Shown one piece after another: positions 10,736 through 19,089 of a DNA stretch of 64,000 nucleotides. The notes below the pieces were generated by a model. It saw nothing but the letters and a program-made list of their open reading frames with translations, did no database searches and was not told the origin of the DNA. How positions within the stretch are numbered: position 1 is the first letter of the stretch; every line of letters begins with the position of its first letter. This DNA comes from Flavobacterium sp. GTDB taxonomy: Bacteria; Bacteroidota; Bacteroidia; Flavobacteriales; Flavobacteriaceae. Where the stretch lies: the NCBI GenBank assembly GCA_021740105.1, contig JAIPAM010000003.1:170461-234460 (forward strand), in the 5' to 3' direction. The translations under genes and the position numbers were made by a program.

Positions 10736-11831
10736 ATTTCGATTTTATGTCTTTAAAAAGAGAATCCCAAAGAGGCATAATCGTATCAATATGGTAATTC
10801 AAACTCTTCTGTTTGGCATTTTTACCCATTTCAATTCTTTTCGACTCATTATTTATCAATGACAAAACAGCCTCAACATAGTCGGATTCATTCCCGTTTT
10901 TTATTAAAAACCCATCCGATTTATTTTCAATAATAGCTCTTGGACCACAAGGACAATCGTAAGCAATACAGGGCAATCCAGTGGCCATAGCTTCAATTAG
11001 TACCATACCAAAACCTTCAAATCTTGAGGTCATTAAATAAATTGAGTTCTCATGATATTTGGAAACAATATCATTAGTTGGATTATAAAAACTAACACTA
11101 TTGGTAAGATTTAATTCGGAGGTTAGCTTTTGTAACGATAAATCATCACTTGATTTTCCGTAAATATCAAGATGCCAATCTGGATGTTTCTTTACTATTT
11201 TTTTCCAAATATAGAGCAATCTATCAAAGCCTTTTTCATAAACATGCCGACCAACAGCTATCACCTTTTTAGAATTTAATTTGGCTAATTTATCGGAATA
11301 AAACCAAAGTGGATTTGGAATAGCAATTCCGTTTGGTACGTTCCATTCTTTAATACTCTCTGGGGTTTCCACAACAAAATAATCGAAATTTCTGGCTACC
11401 AATTTCTTGAATAAAATTGAAAACTGTGTCCCAATTAAATTAAAAATAGATTCGTTTTCCTTTTCAATAATATGCAACGAACTGTGTATTTCTAAAACCA
11501 CTGGAATTTTTGTTTTTAACAGAAAGGGAAGTAAAAAAGCTTTGAATCCATTGTCACAAACAATAATTATATCTGGATTTAGCAATTCTATTTGCTCATT
11601 TAATTTTCTTTTATAGTCAAATAAAAACTGAATAGGATTCCCTTTTAATAGCATATCATGAAATCCTATCTTCTTATTGAAATTATAAAAATGGGGGAAA
11701 CTACCCTTATTTTGAGTTAGAAAATCAATCTGATAATTCCATTTTTCAATAAGATAAAACGTTTTAATTGCTAAAACTCTCGCAACGCCCCCTTCATTAT
11801 TTACATTTGGAACTAGGTATAGTAATTTCAT
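10725..11831 (-). CDS. glycosyltransferase family 4 (GT-B fold)
   Basis: A 368-residue retaining glycosyltransferase. The N-terminus has GGVARVL, the C-terminal half has AVGRHVYEKGFDRLL, and the donor-binding E-x7-E motif lies in RFEGFGMVLIEAMATGLP followed by CPCGPRAII. It ends a minus-strand run: its ATG overlaps the stop of the FdtA-like gene (TAATG arrangement). Its predicted role is addition of a sugar to a lipid-linked glycan on the cytoplasmic side of the inner membrane. Specificity is unknown. Confidence 0.85.
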   Translation of the reverse strand: MKLLYLVPNVNNEGGVARVLAIKTFYLIEKWNYQIDFLTQNKGSFPHFYNFNKKIGFHDMLLKGNPIQFLFDYKRKLNEQIELLNPDIIIVCDNGFKAFLLPFLLKTKIPVVLEIHSSLHIIEKENESIFNLIGTQFSILFKKLVARNFDYFVVETPESIKEWNVPNGIAIPNPLWFYSDKLAKLNSKKVIAVGRHVYEKGFDRLLYIWKKIVKKHPDWHLDIYGKSSDDLSLQKLTSELNLTNSVSFYNPTNDIVSKYHENSIYLMTSRFEGFGMVLIEAMATGLPCIAYDCPCGPRAIIENKSDGFLIKNGNESDYVEAVLSLINNESKRIEMGKNAKQKSLNYHIDTIMPLWDSLFKDIKSKFSS

Positions 11832-12232
11832 TATTTAGAGTTCAAAAATTCATTATAATCCCTAATATAATCTGATTCTTCAAATACATCAGAGGCTAAA
11901 ACTAAGCAAACCGCACCTGAAGAAAAATTTTCCAATTCGCGCCAAATACCCGTAGGTATATGCAATCCAATATTGGGTTTATTCAACAAATAACTTTTCT
12001 TTTCCTTTCCATCATTAAGTGTAACTTCAAAACTTCCGCTTAAGGCAATTAATATTTCATGCTGGTTAATATGGGAATGACCGCCACGAAAAGCAGTACT
12101 TGGAACATCAAATAAATAATATATTCTTTTTAATTCAAAGGGTAAAACATCATTTTGAACAAAGGCTAAATTGCCACGTAAATCTTCAACTGTTGGAATT
12201 TGAAGTAGTTCTATATCACTAATTTTTGTCAT
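11831..12232 (-). CDS. fdtA: sugar 3,4-ketoisomerase (FdtA/QdtA, WxcM-like cupin)
   Basis: A 133-residue cupin. The RGGHSHINQHE segment gives His52, His54 and Glu59, matching the catalytic HxH of FdtA-type enzymes, followed by GSFEVTLNDG and HIPTGIWRELENFS. Enzymes of this family convert dTDP-4-keto-6-deoxyglucose to the 3-keto isomer, the substrate of FdtB/QdtB aminotransferases. Sequence alone does not tell the galacto (FdtA) from the gluco (QdtA) product. An FdtB-like gene lies 4.7 kb upstream on the same strand. The gene is wedged between two GT4 genes with 1-base overlap and 3-base gap. The symbol is family level. Confidence 0.78.
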   Translation of the reverse strand: MTKISDIELLQIPTVEDLRGNLAFVQNDVLPFELKRIYYLFDVPSTAFRGGHSHINQHEILIALSGSFEVTLNDGKEKKSYLLNKPNIGLHIPTGIWRELENFSSGAVCLVLASDVFEESDYIRDYNEFLNSK

Positions 12233-12235
12233 AAT

Positions 12236-13342
12236 CTAGTTATTAAATTTGATTAAATCCAACCATTGTTGCCCAATAGAATCGATAGAAAAATGTTGGC
12301 AACTTGGTAACGCATTTTCCTTACAAATAGTATATAAATCTGTATTTTCAACATATAAATTCATTGCCTCAGTCAATTTATCTACATTCTGATTTTCAAC
12401 TAACAAACCATTAAATTCATTAATAATCATTTCGCTTGGACCTGATAAACAATCAAAAGAAATAACAGGAGTACCGCAAGCCAAAGCTTCTAAAATAACA
12501 TTTGGCAAACCTTCATTCAAGCTACTTAATACAAAGAACTTTGCTCTTTTTAAATAGGAATAAGGATTCTTTTGGAAACCTAAAAAATGCACCTTATCTC
12601 GAACCTTATATTTATGGGCCAATTGCATATAATCTGTCTTTTTTATTCCATCACCAAGTAAAACTAAGTGGATGTTTAGTTCCGGTAATTTTGAATTTGA
12701 ATAAGCAGTAATCAATTTATCAAATTGTTTCACCTCCGTTTCCATTTGGCCCACTCCAATAATATACTCAAAATTAATTTCTGTAGATTCATTGAACTTA
12801 GAATGAATTTCTTCAATATTTATTGGATTATAAATAGTTTGAACATTGAACAATTGGTGTTTATTCTCAATTAATTCCTTAGTTTTATTAGTAATTGCTA
12901 TAATTTTAAAGGAATCATCATAAGTCAATCGAGTTAAAAATGACCAATTTGACATGTAGTGATCAATCAAATAGCTATGAACTGTATAGATCGTTTTTGA
13001 TTTATATAAAAATTTAGAAATCAGTAATTCTTGGATTGGCTTGTTGCGAAAACGGAAATCAATGATGAAATCAAAATTATTTTCATGCAAGTAATTCTTT
13101 AAAAATAAATACCGATTGAGCTTATTAAAGATTCCGTTTGACTTGTTTTTTAATTTACCTAAGTTGATTAATTTTCCTGAAAAATCATAGGAAACTTCGT
13201 CTACAACAATAATATTATGAACATCAATGCCCTGCTTATCAAAAAAAATAGACAAATTTGCCATTACCCGTTCTGCACCACCAATTCCTAATCGGTAACC
13301 AATTAAAGCAATTTTAGTTTTTTTGTTAGGGATTATCATCAA
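12236..13342 (-). CDS. glycosyltransferase family 4 (GT-B fold)
   Basis: A 368-residue GT4 enzyme. The N-terminus has ALIGYRLGIGGAERVMANL, the usual acceptor-side glycine loop. The C-terminal domain has LVLLGDGIKK, VHFLGFQKNPYSYLKRA and SLNEGLPNVILEALACGTPVISFDC, which carries the E-x7-E motif. It is the first gene of a three-gene minus-strand run with the FdtA-like isomerase and another GT4. Only 43 bp separate it from the divergent GT2 gene, so both promoters must lie within or very near that gap. Confidence 0.87.
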   Translation of the reverse strand: MMIIPNKKTKIALIGYRLGIGGAERVMANLSIFFDKQGIDVHNIIVVDEVSYDFSGKLINLGKLKNKSNGIFNKLNRYLFLKNYLHENNFDFIIDFRFRNKPIQELLISKFLYKSKTIYTVHSYLIDHYMSNWSFLTRLTYDDSFKIIAITNKTKELIENKHQLFNVQTIYNPINIEEIHSKFNESTEINFEYIIGVGQMETEVKQFDKLITAYSNSKLPELNIHLVLLGDGIKKTDYMQLAHKYKVRDKVHFLGFQKNPYSYLKRAKFFVLSSLNEGLPNVILEALACGTPVISFDCLSGPSEMIINEFNGLLVENQNVDKLTEAMNLYVENTDLYTICKENALPSCQHFSIDSIGQQWLDLIKFNN

Positions 13343-13385
13343 CGTTTTCTTATTTTCGTATCAAATATAACTCTTTTAAAAAAAT

Positions 13386-14285
13386 ATGCAAGAGAATCCA
13401 CTTGTATCGGTAATTTGCTTGGCATACAATCACGAGAAATTTGTGATGGAAACTTTGAATTCTGTTATCAAACAAAATTACCAACCAATAGAGTTACTAA
13501 TTGTAGATGATTGCAGTAATGATTCTACAAAGGTTGAAATTAATAATTGGCTTTTATCACATCCTCAAGTACAATTTATTGCCAATGAGATGAATATTGG
13601 TAACACCAAATCGTTCAATAACGCTTTAAAACTTGCTAAAGGCGAGTATGTAATTGATTTAGCTGCAGACGATTTACTACTACCCAATGGAATTCAAACA
13701 CAAGTTAACGCATTCCAACAAAGCAAATTCAAAAAATTAGGGGTCGTATATGGAAATGCAGAGATTATCAATGAAGATGGGAGTTTTAAATCTTATTATT
13801 TTCCGATTGATAAAAATGGAAAAGTCATTTCAAAGAGAATTGTTGGAGATATTTATAGTTCCGTTTTAACCACTGGAGACAGCATTTGTTCCGTATCCGC
13901 AATGATTAAGAAAAGTGTTTTTGATTTTTTAGGCGGCTATGATGAGACATTGGCATACGAAGATTTGGATTCCTGGATCAGAGCTTCAAGGGAGTTTGAA
14001 TTTGATTTCATAGATGAAATTCTAGTCAAAAAAAGAACGGTTGGCAATTCTTTAGGATCTAATTTTTACAAGAAAAATCATAATATAAATATTTCAACCT
14101 ATAAAATTCTTAGAAAGGCATTACAATTAAACCGATCCAAAGAGGAAGATTTGGCACTTCAAAAAAGAGTTCACCACGAAATTATTCACTCTTTTAAAAA
14201 TCAAAGTTTAATTTTATTTATTAAGAATATTGGCCTCCGATTGACCATTTCATGGAGAAAGAATTTCAAGAACTATTCTAATTAA
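13386..14285 (+). CDS. glycosyltransferase family 2
   Basis: A 299-residue GT-A enzyme beginning ENPLVSVICLAYNHEKFV. It has a nucleotide-binding DDCSND near residue 40, the LAADDLLLP metal-binding site near residue 97, and GGYDETLAYEDLDSWIRASREF distally. It stands alone on the plus strand inside an otherwise minus-strand polysaccharide cluster: 43 bp from a divergent GT4 gene, and overlapping the convergent acyltransferase gene by 4 bp. It is probably a later insertion or a local inversion in the cluster. Specificity is unknown. Confidence 0.85.
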   Translation: MQENPLVSVICLAYNHEKFVMETLNSVIKQNYQPIELLIVDDCSNDSTKVEINNWLLSHPQVQFIANEMNIGNTKSFNNALKLAKGEYVIDLAADDLLLPNGIQTQVNAFQQSKFKKLGVVYGNAEIINEDGSFKSYYFPIDKNGKVISKRIVGDIYSSVLTTGDSICSVSAMIKKSVFDFLGGYDETLAYEDLDSWIRASREFEFDFIDEILVKKRTVGNSLGSNFYKKNHNINISTYKILRKALQLNRSKEEDLALQKRVHHEIIHSFKNQSLILFIKNIGLRLTISWRKNFKNYSN

Positions 14286-15343
14286 TCTTGATTTTTTCTG
14301 ATTAATCTATGGAGTGGAGTTTCAATATAAAGGTAAAGGAATATTGAAATTACATTTAAAGAGACAAATACAAACCACTGATTTTCAGAAATCTTATTCA
14401 ACACAGTAACGAATATTCCAAGGTGAATTAGATAGAATATATAAGAGCTTTTACCCAATAATTGTAATACTTTGTTGCTAAAAAAATTAGAAATAAAAGT
14501 CTTTTCTTTAATTAAGCCTAGAAATAAAGGCGCAATTCCAATAACAGGCAATACAATTGTGTTTATCACTTTTCCAGTCAAAGTGTCAACTCCATATCCG
14601 CCTTCGCCTTTCAATGAAACAAGTGCACAAATACTTAAGATAATTCCGACTAACCCCAAGTAAGTCATTCCTTTAATATTTGGCGAATATTTTCTAATTA
14701 ATAACGCTAATCCTATTCCTACAAAAAATTCTGAGATTCGTCCAAAGAAAGTGAAATCCAACATGAAATTAATTGATTTCATAAAACCATTACATTCAAT
14801 TCCGCTAAAATAGGAAACCAATAAAACTCCCAAACCAATAAAAACTATAGGAATTACAAATAGATAAATTCTACTTTTATTGATGAAAATGAAAAATAAA
14901 GGAGCGGTAAAATAGAAAAATTCTTCAACACTTAATGACCAACCTTGAGCAATTCCCGTGAATTTAAGTTCGTCTGAAAAACCTTTAAGAAAAGAAATAT
15001 TGTAAAAATAATTCTGTAAATCGATCCATTCCTTTTGAGAATAAACAATTGCAAAAAAGACAAATGTAAGTGTGGTTAAAATAAAATACATTGGATAAAT
15101 CCTAGCTACCCGTTTTATTATATAACTCCTAAAACTAAAATTGGGGTCATCAAAATATCGGTTGCAAATTAGAAATCCACTCAACACGAAGAAAATCGTT
15201 ACTCCAATATGAAATTCATTAAAAAAATCGTGGGTATATTTTCCAAAAATCTCAATGGAAAAAGGATTGTAATGGTGAATATAAACCATATAAGCCGCAA
15301 GTGCACGAATTCCTGTTAGTGCTGGAAAATTAACCTTATCCAT
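14282..15343 (-). CDS. acyltransferase family 3 membrane protein
   Basis: A roughly 353-residue multi-pass inner-membrane acyltransferase of the OafA/NodX type, which O-acetylates glycans. The N-terminal FPALTGIRALAAYMVYIHHYNPF carries the family's R-x10-H motif, followed by IFFVLSGFLI and FRSYIIKRVARIYPMYF. About ten hydrophobic segments follow. I choose the ATG at 15343 (MDKVNFPALTGIRA), because a longer form from 15394 only adds residues encoded inside the flippase gene. The chosen start overlaps the flippase stop by 8 bp (ATGGATAA), indicating coupling. It lacks the extra periplasmic SGNH domain of OafA. Confidence 0.88.
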   Translation of the reverse strand: MDKVNFPALTGIRALAAYMVYIHHYNPFSIEIFGKYTHDFFNEFHIGVTIFFVLSGFLICNRYFDDPNFSFRSYIIKRVARIYPMYFILTTLTFVFFAIVYSQKEWIDLQNYFYNISFLKGFSDELKFTGIAQGWSLSVEEFFYFTAPLFFIFINKSRIYLFVIPIVFIGLGVLLVSYFSGIECNGFMKSINFMLDFTFFGRISEFFVGIGLALLIRKYSPNIKGMTYLGLVGIILSICALVSLKGEGGYGVDTLTGKVINTIVLPVIGIAPLFLGLIKEKTFISNFFSNKVLQLLGKSSYIFYLIHLGIFVTVLNKISENQWFVFVSLNVISIFLYLYIETPLHRLIRKNQD

Positions 15344-16838
15344 TGCGTTTAAATTTGTAAATGAATTTTCTCCAATAAGAATTAATAGCAACACGTTTGT
15401 TTAATTCTCTATAGGAATACGCTAAAGAAAAAATTAAAATCAATCCCAAAGGATAGTAAGCAAGAGGATAATCGATCGTAAATGTAATGGCACTTGAAGA
15501 AATTCCAAAAAGTAAACACATCAAAAGTATCTTTAAAGTATCTTTCCTAATCGAAAAATCGTATTTTTTTTTCAAAATAGGAATAACATAAAACGCATAT
15601 AATAAAAATGGAATTAAACTCGCAATTCCAATTCCTACCAATCCAAAAAAATGGTAAAAAAATACAGTTGAAACCAAAAGGAAAATATCGCTGATTATCT
15701 CTAATTTAAAATACAATTTATTATCTCCTTTTGCCAATATAATAAAGGCCAGTGGCCAAATTACTACCTTAACTATTACAGCAAACAATGCCGACTTAAA
15801 GATCAATAAAACCCCTAAAAAATGTTTCGAATATAGTAATTCAACTAAAATTGGTCCACTAAAATACAAGAAGATTATTGCTGGCGTGACTAACAATAAC
15901 CCCATTTCTATTTGATCGTTAACCAATTCTTTAATTTTTGAATTGTCATTTTGAATTTGGGTAATTCTTGGATAAAAATCAGCGCCCATAGCATTAAAAA
16001 TCAAACCTACATAAGAAATTAAAATTACAGAGCTTACTTCAAACAATCCAACTATTTCTACACTTGATCCATTTCCATTCAAGTATAATTTTATTATAAA
16101 ACTACATATGTGAGCAAAAATAACATTTAATGAAAGTAAAAATCCCATTTTCAATATTGGTTTTCCCTTTTGAAATGTTTCGTAAAAAGAAAGTGAAACC
16201 CTATCAATTTTTATATTTCTGGTAAAATAAATAGTAACAACCAAATTGATAATACTAGATAATACTATTACCGATGTAATTCCATCAACCTTTAAAAAAT
16301 AATAGATTGGAACAGATAATAGCGAGATTAAAACTGAAGAAATCACATTTGAAATTGCAATTGATTTAATCATCCTTAGTCCTTGAAGTAATGCAATTCG
16401 AGTAGCGGTTAAATTTGCAAAAACAAAATTTACGGATAAAATTACAAACCAAAAATAATAATCGGAGTTTCCAAAAGTTAATATACTAAGTTGCTTAGAG
16501 AAAATAATCGTTACTAAAGCACCTAAAACACTCGTAAATATTGACCACCGTTGAAGTACAATAAATCGTTCAGAAAATTTATTTTGATCACTTTCAGTGT
16601 TGGCTAAACTCATTTCACGAACTCCAGTAATACTAATTCCAAAGCCTGTAATTGAGCTGATAATAGCCACTGTATTGTTCAATAAACCTACTATTCCAAT
16701 ACCAACCGGACCTAAAAAAATGGCAACAAACTTAGATCCCACAATACTAACTAGCATTTTCATCGCTTGCGCAAATCCAAATATGCCGGTTGCATTTAGA
16801 ATTGTTTTGTGAGAATTTTCCTTGTTGATTATTTCCAT
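15336..16838 (-). CDS. O-antigen/polysaccharide flippase (Wzx family)
   Basis: A 500-residue integral membrane protein with about 12-14 hydrophobic segments, of the MOP superfamily. The N-terminal stretch ILNATGIFGFAQAMKMLVSIVGSKFVAIFLGPVGIGIVGLL resembles O-antigen translocases. It would move undecaprenyl-diphosphate-linked oligosaccharide across the inner membrane. Its end overlaps the acyltransferase start. The aminotransferase gene lies 84 bp upstream. No O-antigen polymerase or ligase is seen in this cluster. Confidence 0.87.
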   Translation of the reverse strand: MEIINKENSHKTILNATGIFGFAQAMKMLVSIVGSKFVAIFLGPVGIGIVGLLNNTVAIISSITGFGISITGVREMSLANTESDQNKFSERFIVLQRWSIFTSVLGALVTIIFSKQLSILTFGNSDYYFWFVILSVNFVFANLTATRIALLQGLRMIKSIAISNVISSVLISLLSVPIYYFLKVDGITSVIVLSSIINLVVTIYFTRNIKIDRVSLSFYETFQKGKPILKMGFLLSLNVIFAHICSFIIKLYLNGNGSSVEIVGLFEVSSVILISYVGLIFNAMGADFYPRITQIQNDNSKIKELVNDQIEMGLLLVTPAIIFLYFSGPILVELLYSKHFLGVLLIFKSALFAVIVKVVIWPLAFIILAKGDNKLYFKLEIISDIFLLVSTVFFYHFFGLVGIGIASLIPFLLYAFYVIPILKKKYDFSIRKDTLKILLMCLLFGISSSAITFTIDYPLAYYPLGLILIFSLAYSYRELNKRVAINSYWRKFIYKFKRNG

Positions 16839-16922
16839 TTACTCAATAATATTACTGAAAGTTAAATCTAATAATAACTTCCGAAAAAATATTCAGATTA
16901 TAAAGTCTGTTGTATAATATAA

Positions 16923-18017
16923 TTATAACATCCATGAATTCATTTTTTGAATCACAAAATCAATTTCTTCGGTTGTCATTACAGGACTTATTGGCAAACT
17001 CAATACCTCATCATGAATTTTTTCAGTAATTGGAAAATGCATATTATTTAATTGTTTTAATGCCTTTTGTCGGTGAGGCGCAACAGGATAATGTATCAGT
17101 GTTTCTATTCCATATTGCTTTAAATAGTCTTGTAATTCTCTTCTTTTTGAGGTTCGAATTACAAATAAATGAAAAACATGATTACCAGAAAAATCCCAAA
17201 AAGGTAAGATGATATTATCATTATTTATTTCTAGTAAATACCGTTTTGCTATATTTTTTCGAATTTGATTTTCGGCATCTAAATTGGGTAATTTCACATT
17301 AAGAAATGCAGCTTGCAATTCATCTAAACGGGAATTAACACCTATAAAATCATTAAAGTATTTAACTTGAGAACCATAATTCCGAAGTGAGTACAATAGT
17401 TCTGCCAATTGATCGTCATTAGTGACAACAGCACCTGCATCGCCAATTGCTCCCAAATTTTTCCCTGGATAAAAGCTAAACGCTTGTGTATTTTTAGATT
17501 TGTTATTTTTAAAATTCGCCCCGTGAGATTGAGCAGAATCTTCAACTACAATCAAATTGTACTCACTGGCAATCTCATTAATTGAATCTAAATCTGCTAG
17601 TTGACCGTAAAGATTAACTACCAAAATCGATTTGGTTTTATTGGTAATTTTTTCAGAAATTAAATTCGGATTTATAGTGAAGGTTTCTAATTTTGGTTCA
17701 ACCAAAACCGGTACTAAATCAGCTTGAATTATGGAAAGAATCGTCGCGATATAGGTATTTGCTGGAACAATGACTTCATCCCCTTTTTGTATTTTTCCTA
17801 ATTCAATATAGGCTTTGTAAATTAATGTTAAAGCATCAAATCCGTTGCCTACCCCTATACAATGTTTTGCCTCACAATAGGAAGCGAAATTATTCTCAAA
17901 AAGTTTCACTTCTTGACCTAGAATATACCAACCACCATCCATTACACTTCTCAATTTATTTTGAAAAGCATTTTCGTACGGCTGATTTATTTTATTTATG
18001 TCAAGAAATTTAATCAT
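16923..18017 (-). CDS. fdtB: DegT/DnrJ/EryC1-type sugar 3-aminotransferase (FdtB/QdtB-like)
   Basis: A 364-residue PLP-dependent nucleotide-sugar aminotransferase. Lys186 in SFYPGKNLGAIGDAGAV is the Schiff-base lysine, and EDSAQSHG supplies Asp160 and Gln163 for PLP. The N-terminal LDINKINQPYENAF and GSGF-like GVGNGFDALTLIYKA fit the FdtB/QdtB subgroup that aminates C3 of dTDP-3-keto-6-deoxyhexoses. The matching ketoisomerase is encoded at 11831-12232. Its start overlaps the stop of the upstream acyltransferase-like gene by 4 bp. RmlA and RmlB, needed to supply dTDP-4-keto-6-deoxyglucose, are not in the window. The exact sugar is inference. Confidence 0.8.
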   Translation of the reverse strand: MIKFLDINKINQPYENAFQNKLRSVMDGGWYILGQEVKLFENNFASYCEAKHCIGVGNGFDALTLIYKAYIELGKIQKGDEVIVPANTYIATILSIIQADLVPVLVEPKLETFTINPNLISEKITNKTKSILVVNLYGQLADLDSINEIASEYNLIVVEDSAQSHGANFKNNKSKNTQAFSFYPGKNLGAIGDAGAVVTNDDQLAELLYSLRNYGSQVKYFNDFIGVNSRLDELQAAFLNVKLPNLDAENQIRKNIAKRYLLEINNDNIILPFWDFSGNHVFHLFVIRTSKRRELQDYLKQYGIETLIHYPVAPHRQKALKQLNNMHFPITEKIHDEVLSLPISPVMTTEEIDFVIQKMNSWML

Positions 18018-18997
18018 ATTAAAATGGTATCTAGTAAATGATAATTTGAAGTTTCAACTTCGTAAAACTCTTGAATTAAGGTATTTGCTCCAAAACTCTC
18101 TTTCCAAAAATTGATATTTTTTACAATATTTAATCCATTATTTTCATGAGATGGCCCAAAATCAAAGTAGCTTTTACCTTTTGAAACTTCATTGATTAAA
18201 AAATCGTACAAATAATCAATACTTCCTAATAAGTTATTGTCTTCATTACCTGAAATATATTGCGGTTTTACTACATGATTAGTTATAAAAAGAGTGGTTC
18301 CGCAAACTAACTTATCATTGTGATAAACATTAAAATGCTTAATATTATTAGGAAAATTAGTTTTTAAAACCATTATTTCCTCCAAAGAATGTACCGGTTT
18401 GGAATTGTATTTTTCCCTTAAATTAGGAATCAGGATATCGTTCCAAAATGATTCTAAATTATCTTCTTCTTTTATGATTAAACTCAGTTTCTTCCCCCTA
18501 TTAATGCATTCACGTCTCGATTTTGAAACTTTAAAATTCGAGGTTAAATTAATAACGGAAACGGCATGTTTCATTGTGGTAATTCCTTTACCAATTGAAA
18601 TTAAATAATCGATTTCGTCTGAAAAAGTCTCGCAATAAATGGAAGGTATTTTTTTTATATTTAAAGAAGAAATCGCATTTTCATTTAAAAAGGATAATAT
18701 TGACTTAAAGATAAAAATTACATTAGATAATTTTGAATTTAAGGGCAATACCAAACCTCCATAAGTTAATCCTTGATGAGAAAAAACAGTAACTCCTACT
18801 CTATTTGCAGGCAATACCGCAACCAATTTAACTTCTTCATATATCAACAATGAAAAGTCTTCAAAGCGATCGGAATGGTACTCCATAAAATCTCTATTGA
18901 ATAGAAAGGTAGCGTTTTTGGCGGTGCTAATAAATGCATTCCATTCGCTAGTATATTTGGATTCGAACCGTTTTACAGTGTAATTTTTCAATTTCAA
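18014..18997 (-). CDS. FemAB/GNAT-like acyltransferase
   Basis: A 327-residue protein resembling the BioF2/FemAB-like acetyltransferase group: two GNAT-like halves, with HQGLTYGGLVLP near residue 75, SRRECINRGKK near 160, and the C-terminal YDFLINEVSKGKSYFDFGPSHENNGLN characteristic of these proteins. It overlaps the FdtB-like gene by 4 bp and heads the minus-strand run. It is placed to acylate the amino sugar made by FdtA/FdtB, replacing the usual hexapeptide FdtC acetyltransferase, but this is inferred only from context. Transfer of an amino acid to the amino sugar is an alternative. Confidence 0.68.
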   Translation of the reverse strand: MKLKNYTVKRFESKYTSEWNAFISTAKNATFLFNRDFMEYHSDRFEDFSLLIYEEVKLVAVLPANRVGVTVFSHQGLTYGGLVLPLNSKLSNVIFIFKSILSFLNENAISSLNIKKIPSIYCETFSDEIDYLISIGKGITTMKHAVSVINLTSNFKVSKSRRECINRGKKLSLIIKEEDNLESFWNDILIPNLREKYNSKPVHSLEEIMVLKTNFPNNIKHFNVYHNDKLVCGTTLFITNHVVKPQYISGNEDNNLLGSIDYLYDFLINEVSKGKSYFDFGPSHENNGLNIVKNINFWKESFGANTLIQEFYEVETSNYHLLDTILI

Positions 18998-19089
18998 ATT
19001 TTAAACATTGGAAAATTAATCATTTAATTTTATTCGATCATTATTTTAATAGAAATAAATTAGTATTTTTATTCAATTATTAAATTTTA

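Noticed and set aside
18940..18980. GGATTCGAACC stretch that resembles a tRNA T-loop
   Set aside because: It is in the coding sequence of the FemAB-like gene and no acceptor, D or anticodon stems flank it.
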